10,414 bases of DNA, taken from the NCBI GenBank assembly GCA_038231495.1, contig JBBRLG010000251.1:1-10414 (forward strand). The letters run 5' to 3'. The notes beneath the pieces were generated by a model, which saw nothing but the letters and a program-made list of their open reading frames with translations, ran no database searches and was not told where the DNA came from. Both the position numbers and the translations under genes were made by a program. Positions 1 to 7,037 of the stretch are shown here, one piece after another. The first letter of the stretch is position 1. The number at the start of each line of letters is the position of its first letter. The stretch comes from JBBRLG01 sp038231495 (lineage in GTDB: Bacteria; Planctomycetota; Planctomycetia; Gemmatales; Gemmataceae).

Positions 1-1
1 G

Positions 2-1130
2 GGCAGCGACGACGCGATCCGCGTCGTGGCTGAAAGCCGTTTCGCCAAGTGCGGCCCCAAGCGTGTGGGCGTAGCTCGGCAATACCTCGGTTCGCCGGGC
101 CAGATCGCCAACGGCCAAGTCGCCGTCTACCGCGCCTACGCCAGCAGCCGGGGTCATACGTTGCTGGATACCCGTTTGTACTTGCCGGAAGCATGGACCT
201 GCGACCCGCAACGCCTGGCCGAGGCCGGCGTGCCCCCGGACATCGTTTTTCGGACCAAGCCGGAGTTGGGCCTGGAATTGGTGGGTCAACTGCGGCAGTA
301 ACTGCGGCACGGTTGGGTGACCTTCGCTGAAGCCTAGGGCCGCAAGCAAGCCTTCCGGAGCGGTCTGGAAGAACGGGGTGAACGCTACCGCGGCGAAGTT
401 CCCAAAGACACACGCGGCTGGCGGAAGCGGCCGGCCGTGGCAAGGCCCGTGCCCGGACGCAAGGGACGTCCGGCCGGCAAGCCGCGCGTGGCGCCGGGCG
501 AACCGCCGCCCCAGACGGTGGCGTCGCTGGCCGCCGTCCTGCCGGCTGCGGCTTGGAAACGCCACAAGATCCGCACGGGTTCCAAAGGCGAGCCGTTCGC
601 GGAATTTGCGCGGGTGCGTTTCGTGGTCGAACGCGCTGACTTGCCAGGTCCGGAAGTGGGGTTGCTGCTGGAACGAAGTTGCGACCAACAGTCGCCGCTC
701 CAATTCTACTTGAGCAACGCCGCTCCGGGCTGCCCCCTTCCGGAAATGATCCGCGTGGCGCACCGTCGCTGGACGGTGGCAGACTGCTTCCTGCGGGGCA
801 AAGACGAAGGGGGGTTGGCTGAATACGAGGTCCGTGGTTGGCGCGGCTGGCACCAGCACCGGACGCTGGCGCTGTTGGCTTTGTGGTTCCTGGTGTTGGA
901 GAAACGCCGGTCGGGGAAAAAAACCAGGAACAACCATGACGTTGCCTGCTGTGCGACGCTTACTCCAAGTGGTGTTGGCCGTGGCGGCTCCTCGGTATCC
1001 CCTGGTCCCTGCCAGCGGCTTGTCGCAAGGGCGGCAAGACCGCAACCGGATCGCACGCGCAGGCCACGCCAAGACCCGCGCGAAACGCGAGCGGCAGGCG
1101 CGGCGGCAGCAGTTGCGGAATACCGGGTAG
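2..1130 (+). pseudogene. Decayed IS701-type (DDE_5) transposase, 5' end outside window
   Basis: This is the remnant of a cut-and-paste insertion-sequence transposase. One frame (positions 2 to about 920) reads through family landmarks in order: VGVARQY (about 71-91), ANGQVAVY, LLDTRLYLP, FRTKPELGLEL, GLEERGERY, PGPEVGLLLERS, LQFYLSNA, then the C-terminal RRWTVADCF..GKDEGGL..YEVRGWRGWHQH (about 764-862). That frame is broken by TAA at 299-301 and TAG at 335-337. Near the A7 run at 917-923 the family-like reading moves to the next frame, giving GKK...MTLPAVRRLLQ and a basic tail ending at 1130. Family members usually read VVDESGF and VT.DEA(F/Y)G; here the matching text is VVAESRF and VTFAEA-stop-G, so both expected catalytic Asp are Ala. 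The third acidic residue (KDE) remains. The copy is surely inactive. Terminal inverted repeats were not identified and the left end is missing. The family call is from recalled motifs. Confidence 0.85.
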
Positions 1131-1270
1131 ATCATTGCGCTGTACTACTAATCGGGCGCTTGTTTAGTTCGTTTTTCAGCTTCTTGTTCGCCAAGCAGCG
1201 GCGGAACTTTGACATAAAGTCTTATGGCCCAAATGTTTATTCTTCTTTAATGGCAATACTTCGATCCCGT
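1131..1270. other. Intergenic gap between transposase remnant and selA
   Basis: These 140 nt separate the transposase remnant from the selA stop codon. They are richer in A and T than the neighbouring genes (for example ATGTTTATTCTTCTTTAATG near 1232). No coding sequence, tRNA or clear insertion-sequence end could be assigned. The right end of the decayed element probably lies here, but without the left end no terminal repeat can be confirmed. Confidence 0.4.
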
Positions 1271-2677
1271 CTATCGTTGATCGGTTTTTTCAGTCACCGC
1301 CCGCCGCACCGCTTCGATCAGCGCGTCCTCTTGCTCCGCAAATACGGTGCGGACGTCCAGCACCAACTTGCCGGCGCGCAACCGGCCCACGACAGCGGGC
1401 GACCCGGTGCGCAGACGCAACGCCAATGCCGCGTCGCTCACGCCACCGACCCTGACCTCAACCACCCACGTCTTCATCGCCTGGTCCGGCAACGAACCGC
1501 CGCCGACGAAAGCCTCGTCCGCACGAACTTCCACTGACAGGCCGTTGACACCACGCAACTGCTCGGTCAGGGCGTCCGCACGGCGGTGCAACTCGTCCAT
1601 GGGTGTGCCGAGCATCCGCAGTACGGGCACCTCGCGCAACGCCCGCTCCTCGTTCAGGTACAGCCGCAGCGTCGTTTCCAGGGCGGCCAATGTCATCTTG
1701 TCCAGGCGGAAGGCGCGCATCAGTGGATCCTTCTCGATCCTGGTAATCCAGTCCTTCTTGCCCGCGATGATGCCGGCCTGCGGCCCGCCGAGCAGCTTGT
1801 CGCCGCTAAACAGCACCAGGTCCGCCCCGTCGGCGATGCTCGCCCGCGCCACCGGCTCGCCCGCGAAGCCGAAGCGGGCGAAATCTACCAGGGCACCGCT
1901 GCCGATGTCGTCGATCACCGGGATGTTGTGCTTCCGGCCCAGCGCGACCAACTCCGGCAGCGGCACCGTTTTCGTGAAGCCGCTAATGCGGTAGTTGCTC
2001 GAATGCACCCGCAACAGGCCGCCGGTGTTCGGCCCAAGCGCGCGTTCGTAATCGGCGAGGCGCGTGATGTTGGTGGTGCCGACTTCCCGCAGAATCGCGC
2101 CGCTGACGGCCATGATGTCCGGGATGCGAAAACTGCCGCCGATCTCGATCAGTTGGCCGCGCGAGATGACGACTTCCTTGCCCTGGCAAAGCGCCCGCAA
2201 CACGATCACGGTGGCGGCGGCGTTGTTGTTCACCGCGGTCGCCGACTCCGCCCCGGTCAAACGGCAGACCCATTCGCGGATGGCGCTTTGCCGCGACGAC
2301 CGCTTGCCGGTTTCGAGGTCGAGTTCGAGGTTGAGATAACCCTGTGCAGCATCCCGGGCCGCTGTAGCCGCCGCGTCGGCAAGCGGGGCGCGGCCGAGGT
2401 TCGTGTGCAAGACAATCCCGGTGGCATTGATGACACGGCGCAGCTTCGGCCGCAGTTCGCGCCCCAGCCGCGCGACGACGCGGTTGCCTACGGACGCCGG
2501 GTTGATTGCGCCGTCGAGCGGTTCGCCCTGTTTCACCAAACGCCGCAAGGCGTCGAGTTCCGTCCGCACCGCGGCGACGATCACGTCATGGGCGTGCTGC
2601 TCCGCCAACGCCCGGACGCCCGGCACGTCGAGAACGTCGTTGACGGGCGGTATGCTACGAAACGGGTTGTCGCCCAT
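1271..2677 (-). CDS. selA: L-seryl-tRNA(Sec) selenium transferase (selenocysteine synthase)
   Basis: SelA is a cytoplasmic PLP enzyme that converts Ser-tRNA(Sec) to selenocysteinyl-tRNA(Sec) using selenophosphate. The product is 468 aa, close to the roughly 460 aa of E. coli SelA. It has the N-terminal helical region (1-80), then the family text RVINATGIVLHTNLGRAPL (81-99), GYLNLELDLETGKR (113-126), NNNAAAT (150-156), SRGQLIEIGGSFRIPDIM (172-189), EVGTTN (198-203) and the PLP-lysine motif SGDKLLGGPQAG with Lys294. The ATG at 2677 is backed by AGGA at 2685-2688, 7 nt upstream. It lies 94 nt downstream of selB on the same strand, so the order is selB-selA, the reverse of E. coli selAB. The gap carries an inverted repeat that leaves this ribosome binding site outside the stem. 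No missing key residue was seen. Confidence 0.97.
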   Translation of the reverse strand: MGDNPFRSIPPVNDVLDVPGVRALAEQHAHDVIVAAVRTELDALRRLVKQGEPLDGAINPASVGNRVVARLGRELRPKLRRVINATGIVLHTNLGRAPLADAAATAARDAAQGYLNLELDLETGKRSSRQSAIREWVCRLTGAESATAVNNNAAATVIVLRALCQGKEVVISRGQLIEIGGSFRIPDIMAVSGAILREVGTTNITRLADYERALGPNTGGLLRVHSSNYRISGFTKTVPLPELVALGRKHNIPVIDDIGSGALVDFARFGFAGEPVARASIADGADLVLFSGDKLLGGPQAGIIAGKKDWITRIEKDPLMRAFRLDKMTLAALETTLRLYLNEERALREVPVLRMLGTPMDELHRRADALTEQLRGVNGLSVEVRADEAFVGGGSLPDQAMKTWVVEVRVGGVSDAALALRLRTGSPAVVGRLRAGKLVLDVRTVFAEQEDALIEAVRRAVTEKTDQR

Positions 2678-2698
2678 GAGAATGTCCTGAAAAACAAT

Positions 2699-2795
2699 TT
2701 AGCCACAGATGAACACAGATAAACACGGATAATACATATACCAATGCTTTGCCTTTGGAATTTATCCGTGTTCATCCGTGTTCATCTGTGGCTAA
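2699..2795. repeat. Imperfect 34-bp inverted repeat between selB and selA
   Basis: The left arm at 2699-2732 and the right arm at 2762-2795 are reverse complements at 32 of 34 positions, with a 29-nt loop at 2733-2761. Each arm is built from short ACACGGAT-like units (GATGAACAC, GATAAACAC). The right arm overlaps the 3' end of selB, encoding its last residues and its stop codon. The left arm ends 10 nt short of the selA ribosome binding site. No T-tract follows the stem, so it is not a typical intrinsic terminator. I recall this sequence as a widespread intergenic repeat in several bacterial phyla; copy number in this genome is unknown. Confidence 0.93.
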
Positions 2796-4712
2796 TTCGA
2801 TTTGATTTAACAGCCGCAGGTCGCCTTCGCGGCGCGTCACGCCGACGCGGTCCAGATACTCGCACAACGGCACCGCGAATTTCCTTGTCGTACCCAACAG
2901 ATCGCGTATCTCCGCGACCGTCAAGCCTCCGCCCTGTTGCAGTCGTGCCGTCACCCGGCGGCGCATTTCCGCCTCGGCGTCGGCATGCAAGTAAATCTCG
3001 TCCGTGATGCGCGCCAGGTGTCCCTCCGCGACGCATACCTCGAACAGGTCGTTCAAATTCGCCGCGTTGCCGCCCGCCGCGCCCGCGAAGCTCGACGGCT
3101 CCGGCGGCTGAAACCGGGCTTCGCGGTACGCCGCGATCAACTTGTCCTTGAGCTTGCGCAGGCCACCGCTCAGCTTCGGCTTGAAATCCGTTCGCCCGAT
3201 CCGCCGCAGGTCGCCTAGCACTTGCTTGCGCGCGATCAGCCGGTCCACGGCGCCGTGGACGAGTTGATCGTCGCCGACGTAATCGAGCTGCGACTGCACC
3301 TTCTGCCGGTCGTGCGTGGACATCAGCGGGAACTGCTCGTGCAAGTGGCCCAGCGCCGTCAGGATGCGCTCTTCCAGCTCGTACACCATGTCCTTGTGCA
3401 ACAGTAACCGCCGGGCCGGGCCAACCGTTACTTCGACTAATTCGCCTTCTGTTTTCAGCTGCGCGATCAGGCGACCTGCTTCATCGGGGTCGAGGTTGGC
3501 ACCGCGCACCAGGTCGGCCGGGGTGAAACCGCCGAAGCCGCCGAACCACGCCACGGTCAGCGCGCGGGTGCGGGCGTCGCCGGTCCACAAGCTTTCGATG
3601 CGCACCAGGATGTCAAAGTGCCGTCGCCGTACCTTCTTCGCCACCGGCTGCAACACCTGGCCGCCGCCCAGCGTTTCCAGCGCCGACGACTCACGCACCA
3701 CGAACGGCTGGCCCCAGGTCGCCGTTGCCTCCTCGTCGAGGAAGACCTGCGCCAACCCCCACTGTCCCGGCCCGATCGCATCGCAGTCGAGCAGCGCGAC
3801 GGTCCCCATCAGCTCCGACGTGCCGAGGTGGAAGCGCACCGGCAGCCGATGTTTGATGGGCCGTTTGCGGTCGGCCAGGCAGTGCAGCCGCACCGTCAGC
3901 ACGCGCGACGGTTTCAGGTAGCCCGGCGTCGCCAACTCCTGGCCGCGCAGCACGTCCTCGTGGCGCACACCAGCCAGGTTGATCGCGGCCCGCTGGCCGC
4001 GGTGGACTTCCTGCACGGGCTGGTCGTGGTTCTGCAACGAGCGCACGCGGACGGTCTCACCGCGCGGCTGCCATTCGAGTTCGTCGCCGACCGCGATGCT
4101 GCCGGACGTGGCCGAACCGGTGACGATGGTGCCGTGGCCCTGCACGACGAACGCGCGGTCGATCGCCAGGTGAAACCACTGCTTGCCCTCGTGCCGTTCG
4201 ACCTTCGTGCAGGCGTCGGCGATGGCGGCCTTGAGCACGTCGATGCCCATGCCGGTGTGGGCCGAAGTGCCGATGAGCGGTGCGTTTTCGAGGAACGACC
4301 CTTGCACCAGTACGCGCACCTCCATCTCGACGACCTCGCGCGTCGTCGCATCGACTAGATCGCACTTGGTCAACGCAATGACGCCGTGCCGCAGTCCGAG
4401 GAGTCGCAGGATTTCAAGGTGCTCGCGGGTTTGCGGCATGACGGAGTCGTCGGCGGCGACGACGAGCAGGGCGAGGTCAATGCCGGTGGCCCCGGCTAGC
4501 ATGTTCTTGACGAAGCGTTCGTGTCCGGGCACGTCCACGATGCCGAGGCGGTACGCGCCGAGGTCGAGGTTCGCAAAGCCGATGTCGATGGTGATGCCGC
4601 GTTTCTTTTCTTCGGGCAGGCGGTCGCAATCGACGCCGGTGAGCGCCTTGACGAGCGCGGTCTTGCCGTGGTCGATGTGTCCGGCCGTGCCCAGGATCAG
4701 GTCGCGCGCCAT
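2772..4712 (-). CDS. selB: Selenocysteine-specific translation elongation factor SelB
   Basis: SelB is a GTPase that binds Sec-tRNA(Sec) and brings it to ribosomes at UGA codons marked by a SECIS RNA hairpin. The start at 4712 gives 646 aa (E. coli SelB is about 614). It is chosen because the GTPase domain begins there (ARDLILGTAGHIDHGKT) and GGAGGAA lies at 4721-4727 with an 8-nt spacer; the in-frame extension to 4823 looks non-coding. G-motifs: GHIDHGKT (11-18), RGITIDIGFA (38-47), DVPGHE (60-65), TKCD (115-118) and TSAHTG (149-154). Beta-barrel domains follow (about 175-355), including FVVQGHGTIVTGS (188-200). The C-terminal half holds winged-helix repeats, the last at about 595-635, the part expected to read SECIS. 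The final ELATDEHG and stop come from the repeat at 2762-2795, so the original C-terminus may have been altered. It is probably co-transcribed with selA. Confidence 0.96.
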   Translation of the reverse strand: MARDLILGTAGHIDHGKTALVKALTGVDCDRLPEEKKRGITIDIGFANLDLGAYRLGIVDVPGHERFVKNMLAGATGIDLALLVVAADDSVMPQTREHLEILRLLGLRHGVIALTKCDLVDATTREVVEMEVRVLVQGSFLENAPLIGTSAHTGMGIDVLKAAIADACTKVERHEGKQWFHLAIDRAFVVQGHGTIVTGSATSGSIAVGDELEWQPRGETVRVRSLQNHDQPVQEVHRGQRAAINLAGVRHEDVLRGQELATPGYLKPSRVLTVRLHCLADRKRPIKHRLPVRFHLGTSELMGTVALLDCDAIGPGQWGLAQVFLDEEATATWGQPFVVRESSALETLGGGQVLQPVAKKVRRRHFDILVRIESLWTGDARTRALTVAWFGGFGGFTPADLVRGANLDPDEAGRLIAQLKTEGELVEVTVGPARRLLLHKDMVYELEERILTALGHLHEQFPLMSTHDRQKVQSQLDYVGDDQLVHGAVDRLIARKQVLGDLRRIGRTDFKPKLSGGLRKLKDKLIAAYREARFQPPEPSSFAGAAGGNAANLNDLFEVCVAEGHLARITDEIYLHADAEAEMRRRVTARLQQGGGLTVAEIRDLLGTTRKFAVPLCEYLDRVGVTRREGDLRLLNQIELATDEHG

Positions 4713-4825
4713 GTCGGTCGTTCCTCCGCGATTGGGGCAAAGGGTATTGTACCGGGAGGGGTGGGAGAGTTCATCGCAGAGGACGTGGAGATGGGTCTCT
4801 AGCACCGCCAACACCTGCCGCATTC

Positions 4826-4844
4826 GCCGCTTGCGGCTTTGCGC
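4826..4844. repeat. GCCGCTTGCGGC short palindromic repeat, copy 1
   Basis: This 19-nt stretch matches 9839-9857 at 18 of 19 positions. The core GCCGC-TT-GCGGC is self-complementary. The copy lies in the selB/SIS-gene divergent region. It looks like a dispersed genomic repeat, but only two copies can be counted in this window. Confidence 0.6.
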
Positions 4845-4880
4845 CTGCCCCGCACTGACGCGGCCTGCGTTTCTCGCTAT

Positions 4881-4914
4881 CCTTCTCCGTATCCTCCGTG
4901 TCTCCGTAGTTCAC
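4881..4914. repeat. Single-arm CCGTGTCTCCGT-type repeat
   Basis: The stretch is made of near-iterated units (CTCCGTATC, CTCCGTGTC, CTCCGTAGT) that resemble one arm of the larger inverted repeats at 2762-2795 and 6993-7032. No reverse-complement partner is present nearby, so this appears to be a half or degraded copy. It ends just upstream of the SIS gene. Confidence 0.6.
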
Positions 4915-4933
4915 TCCGCCTGCTGAGGTTGTC

Positions 4934-5524
4934 ATGCTCGGAATCAAGCTCGACGTGAAGGCGTTTCTCGAACGGGTCGGCCAGGAAATGCAACGCATCG
5001 ACCCCGCCCAGGTCCAGGCGCTCGCCGACGCCATGTACGAGTGCTATCAGAACGGCCGCTTCATTTTCCTCATCGGCAACGGCGGCAGCGGCTCCAATGC
5101 GTCGCACTTTTGCGAGGACATCGGCAAGGGCACCCTCCGCCGGCAGGATTTCGACGACGACAAGAAGAAACGCTTTCGCATCCTCAGCCTGACCGACAAC
5201 ACGCCTTACATCCTTGCCTGGGGCAACGACGAGGGCTTTGAACGCGTCTTCGTCGAGCAGCTCAAGAACCTTGCCGGCTCCGGCGACCTGCTCATCGCCA
5301 TCAGCGGTTCCGGCAACAGTCCGAACATCCTGCGCGCCGTCGAGTGGGCCAACGCCCACCAGATGACGACGTTCGGTTGCACCGGCTTTAGCGGCGGCAC
5401 GCTGCAAACGCTGGCCCATCACAACCTGCACGTCCCGCTCGACGACATGGGTATCGTCGAGTCGATCCACCTGACGGCATTTCATTGGGTTGTGGACGAT
5501 TTGCACCGGCGCGTGTCGTTGTGA
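4934..5524 (+). CDS. SIS-domain sugar-phosphate isomerase, GmhA-like
   Basis: The product is a 196-aa single SIS-domain protein of the phosphoheptose isomerase (GmhA) type, close to the 192 aa of E. coli GmhA. GmhA converts sedoheptulose 7-phosphate to heptose 7-phosphate in the cytoplasm for envelope heptose synthesis. Seen here: FLIGNGGSGSNASHF (45-59), LSLTDNTPYILAWGND (84-99), the phosphate-binding AISGSGNSPNIL (122-133) and VESIHLTAFHW (175-185). Aligned from memory with E. coli GmhA, H61 and H180 match His58 and His184, but E65 and Q172 match Asp62 and Glu176. The core metal/catalytic set is therefore related but altered, and the substrate may differ. ATG 4934 has GAGG at 4925-4928. The ROK kinase gene follows after 9 nt, which suggests joint use of one sugar phosphate. 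The SIS call is firm; the heptose role is not. Confidence 0.88.
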   Translation: MLGIKLDVKAFLERVGQEMQRIDPAQVQALADAMYECYQNGRFIFLIGNGGSGSNASHFCEDIGKGTLRRQDFDDDKKKRFRILSLTDNTPYILAWGNDEGFERVFVEQLKNLAGSGDLLIAISGSGNSPNILRAVEWANAHQMTTFGCTGFSGGTLQTLAHHNLHVPLDDMGIVESIHLTAFHWVVDDLHRRVSL

Positions 5525-5533
5525 GGCCGGCCC

Positions 5534-6469
5534 ATGTTCCTCGGCATCGAAATCGGCGGCACGAAACTGCAACTCGGCGTCGGCGCGGACGACGGCGTGC
5601 TGGCCGGGTTGTGGCGCGGCACGGTGGACGTGGCCGCCGGGCCGGAGGGCATTCGCCGGCAGATCACGGCGGCGGTGCCGGAACTGCTCGCCCGCGCCGG
5701 CGTCGAGCGCTCGCGGCTCAAGGGTGTCGGCATCGGCTTCGGCGGCCCGGTTGACGACGCGACACGGACGATCATCAAGTCACACCAGATCGGGGGCTGG
5801 GATAACTTTCCACTGGCGGACTGGATCGGGGATGTGGTCAATCTGCCGGCGGCTTTGGGTAACGACGCCGACGTGGCCGGCCTGGGCGAGGCGCTGCACG
5901 GTGTTGGTAAAGGGCTTTCACCGATCTTTTATGTCACCATTGGTTCGGGCATCGGCGGGGGCCTGGTGATCGATGGCGAAATTTACCGCGGCTGCGGCAA
6001 GGGCGCGGCGGAGATCGGCCATTTACGCGTCGCGACGCCAAAGGGGTATGACATCCTCGAACACCTCGCGTCCGGCTGGGGCATCGAACGACGGACGACC
6101 GCACGCATTAGCGCTGGGGAAAAGGCCGACGTGTTGCGGCGGCTGCAAGGAGATGGACCGCTCACCGCCCGGCTGATCGGCGCGGCGGCCGCCCACGGTG
6201 ACGTGCTGTGTCAAAGCGTGTTACACGACGCCTTCGCGGTGCTGGCCGAAGCCCTCTGTCACGTGATCGCGCTCTTGAGTCCGCGGCGCATCGTCATCGG
6301 CGGCGGCGTGTCGCTGATGGGCGATGCCCTTTTCGTGCCGTTGCGGCGACTGGTGGCGGAGCGCGTCTTCAAGCCGTTTGCGGATTGTTACGACATCGTG
6401 CCGGCGGCGCTGGGCGAAGAGGTCGTCGTCCACGGGGCACTGGCCTTAGCGCGGCAGCGGCGGGGATAA
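5534..6469 (+). CDS. ROK-family sugar kinase (glucokinase-like)
   Basis: This is a 311-aa cytoplasmic ROK protein, typical in length for ROK hexose kinases that phosphorylate glucose, N-acetylated hexosamines or related sugars with ATP. It has the N-terminal phosphate-binding loop GIEIGGTKLQLGV (4-16), GVGIGFGGPVD (64-74), the catalytic-base motif GNDADVAGLGE with Asp111, GSGIGGGLVIDGEIYRG (137-153), the substrate-binding EIGH (160-163) and IVIGGGVS (253-260). It has no DNA-binding N-terminus, so it is a kinase rather than a NagC/Mlc-type repressor. The usual Cys-rich zinc motif (CxCGxxGCxE) after the EIGH His is absent; the text there is PKGYDILEHLASG (169-181). GAGG at 5523-5526 overlaps the upstream SIS stop, 7 nt before the ATG, so the two genes look translationally linked. 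Its substrate cannot be read from sequence. Confidence 0.9.
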   Translation: MFLGIEIGGTKLQLGVGADDGVLAGLWRGTVDVAAGPEGIRRQITAAVPELLARAGVERSRLKGVGIGFGGPVDDATRTIIKSHQIGGWDNFPLADWIGDVVNLPAALGNDADVAGLGEALHGVGKGLSPIFYVTIGSGIGGGLVIDGEIYRGCGKGAAEIGHLRVATPKGYDILEHLASGWGIERRTTARISAGEKADVLRRLQGDGPLTARLIGAAAAHGDVLCQSVLHDAFAVLAEALCHVIALLSPRRIVIGGGVSLMGDALFVPLRRLVAERVFKPFADCYDIVPAALGEEVVVHGALALARQRRG

Positions 6470-6472
6470 CCG

Positions 6473-6904
6473 CTACCACTTGATGCCCAAAATGACGACG
6501 CCGACGCCGACCAGGGCGATGCCGAACCAGTGTTGCGGCGACGGGCGTTCGCCGAGAAAGATCGTCGCGAAGACCGCCACCAGGATCAAACTCAGCTTGT
6601 CCACCGGCGCGACCTCGGACGCTTGGCCCCCCTTCAACGCGCGGAAATAACACACCCACGATGCCCCGGTCGCCAGGCCCGACAGGCCGAGGAACAGGAG
6701 CGTCTTGCTCGACAGGCTGAGGGGGTTGCGCCATTTGCCGGTGACACCGACGAATAGCGCAAGACAGGCAATGATGACCACCGTGCGCACGAGCGTGGCG
6801 TAGTCGGAGTCGATGCCCTCAAGGCCGACCTTGGCGAAGATCGCTGTCAACGCCGCGAAGCCAGCCGACAGCAACGCCCAGGCGAACCAATTGTCGGGTA
6901 ACAT
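6473..6904 (-). CDS. Single-domain EamA/DMT-family transporter
   Basis: This is a small inner-membrane protein of the drug/metabolite transporter superfamily. The 143 aa contain one EamA domain with about five helices (roughly 6-26, 38-57, 67-88, 103-117 and 124-142). The family text YFRALKGGQASEVAPVDKLS (86-105) and FLGERPS (116-122) is clear. Most EamA proteins have two such domains, but one-domain forms of about 140 aa are common and probably dimerise. The start at 6904 is preferred over the in-frame ATG at 6931: it begins the first helix and has a GGAG/GGGG-rich stretch upstream, whereas the ATG at 6931 lies inside the edge of the 40-bp inverted repeat. The stop is 3 nt from the ROK stop, tail to tail. 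The substrate is unknown. Confidence 0.87.
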   Translation of the reverse strand: MLPDNWFAWALLSAGFAALTAIFAKVGLEGIDSDYATLVRTVVIIACLALFVGVTGKWRNPLSLSSKTLLFLGLSGLATGASWVCYFRALKGGQASEVAPVDKLSLILVAVFATIFLGERPSPQHWFGIALVGVGVVILGIKW

Positions 6905-6928
6905 CTTCACCCCGCCCTCCCCAAAATG

Positions 6929-7032
6929 CATGAAACCACGGAATACACGGAAAACACGGAAAAAAGACTGGAAAGCAATTAACTCTTCTTCCGTCTTTTT
7001 TCCGTGTTTTCCGTGTATTCCGTGGTTTCATG
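6929..7032. repeat. Perfect 40-bp inverted repeat (long hairpin)
   Basis: The arms 6929-6968 and 6993-7032 are exact reverse complements over 40 nt, with a 24-nt loop at 6969-6992. Each arm contains iterated ACACGGAAA-type units and an A6/T6 run. It fills the gap between two tandem minus-strand genes: it starts 5 nt after the stop of the GYF-like membrane protein and ends 24 nt before the EamA start. It differs in sequence from the selB-selA repeat but has the same design of CACGGA-like units folded on themselves. No T-tract follows the stem. Confidence 0.95.
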
Positions 7033-7037
7033 GCCTT

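Larger units (their letters stand above)
4713..4933. other. Divergent intergenic region between selB and the SIS gene
   Basis: These 221 nt must contain the promoters of the two diverging units, but no convincing -35/-10 pair was seen. They include the selB ribosome binding site (4721-4727), a GCCGCTTGCGGC repeat (4826-4844), a CCGTGTCTCCGT-type half-repeat (4881-4914) and the SIS-gene ribosome binding site GAGG (4925-4928). No tRNA-Sec or other RNA gene was recognised. Confidence 0.5.

Noticed and set aside
930..1537. Continuation of the transposase frame beyond the A7 run into selA antisense
   Set aside because: After about 930 the frame loses all family motifs, while the neighbouring frame regains them, so the extension is an accident of an open frame.
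1586..2722. A 378-codon open frame on the plus strand opposite selA
   Set aside because: selA is unambiguous on the other strand, and this frame runs through the inverted repeat with no recognisable protein features.
4713..4823. Longer SelB start at 4823
   Set aside because: The extra 37 residues do not resemble SelB, and a strong ribosome binding site and the conserved GTPase N-terminus support 4712.
4877..5572. A 231-codon open frame on the minus strand opposite the SIS gene
   Set aside because: It mirrors the SIS coding sequence and its C-terminal end is translated from the CCGTGTCTCCGT-type repeat; no domain is seen.
6993..7032. Intrinsic terminator at the 40-bp inverted repeat
   Set aside because: The stem is far longer than a typical terminator and no T-tract follows it on either strand; the T6 run is inside the arm. 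An effect on transcript ends remains possible but is not shown.
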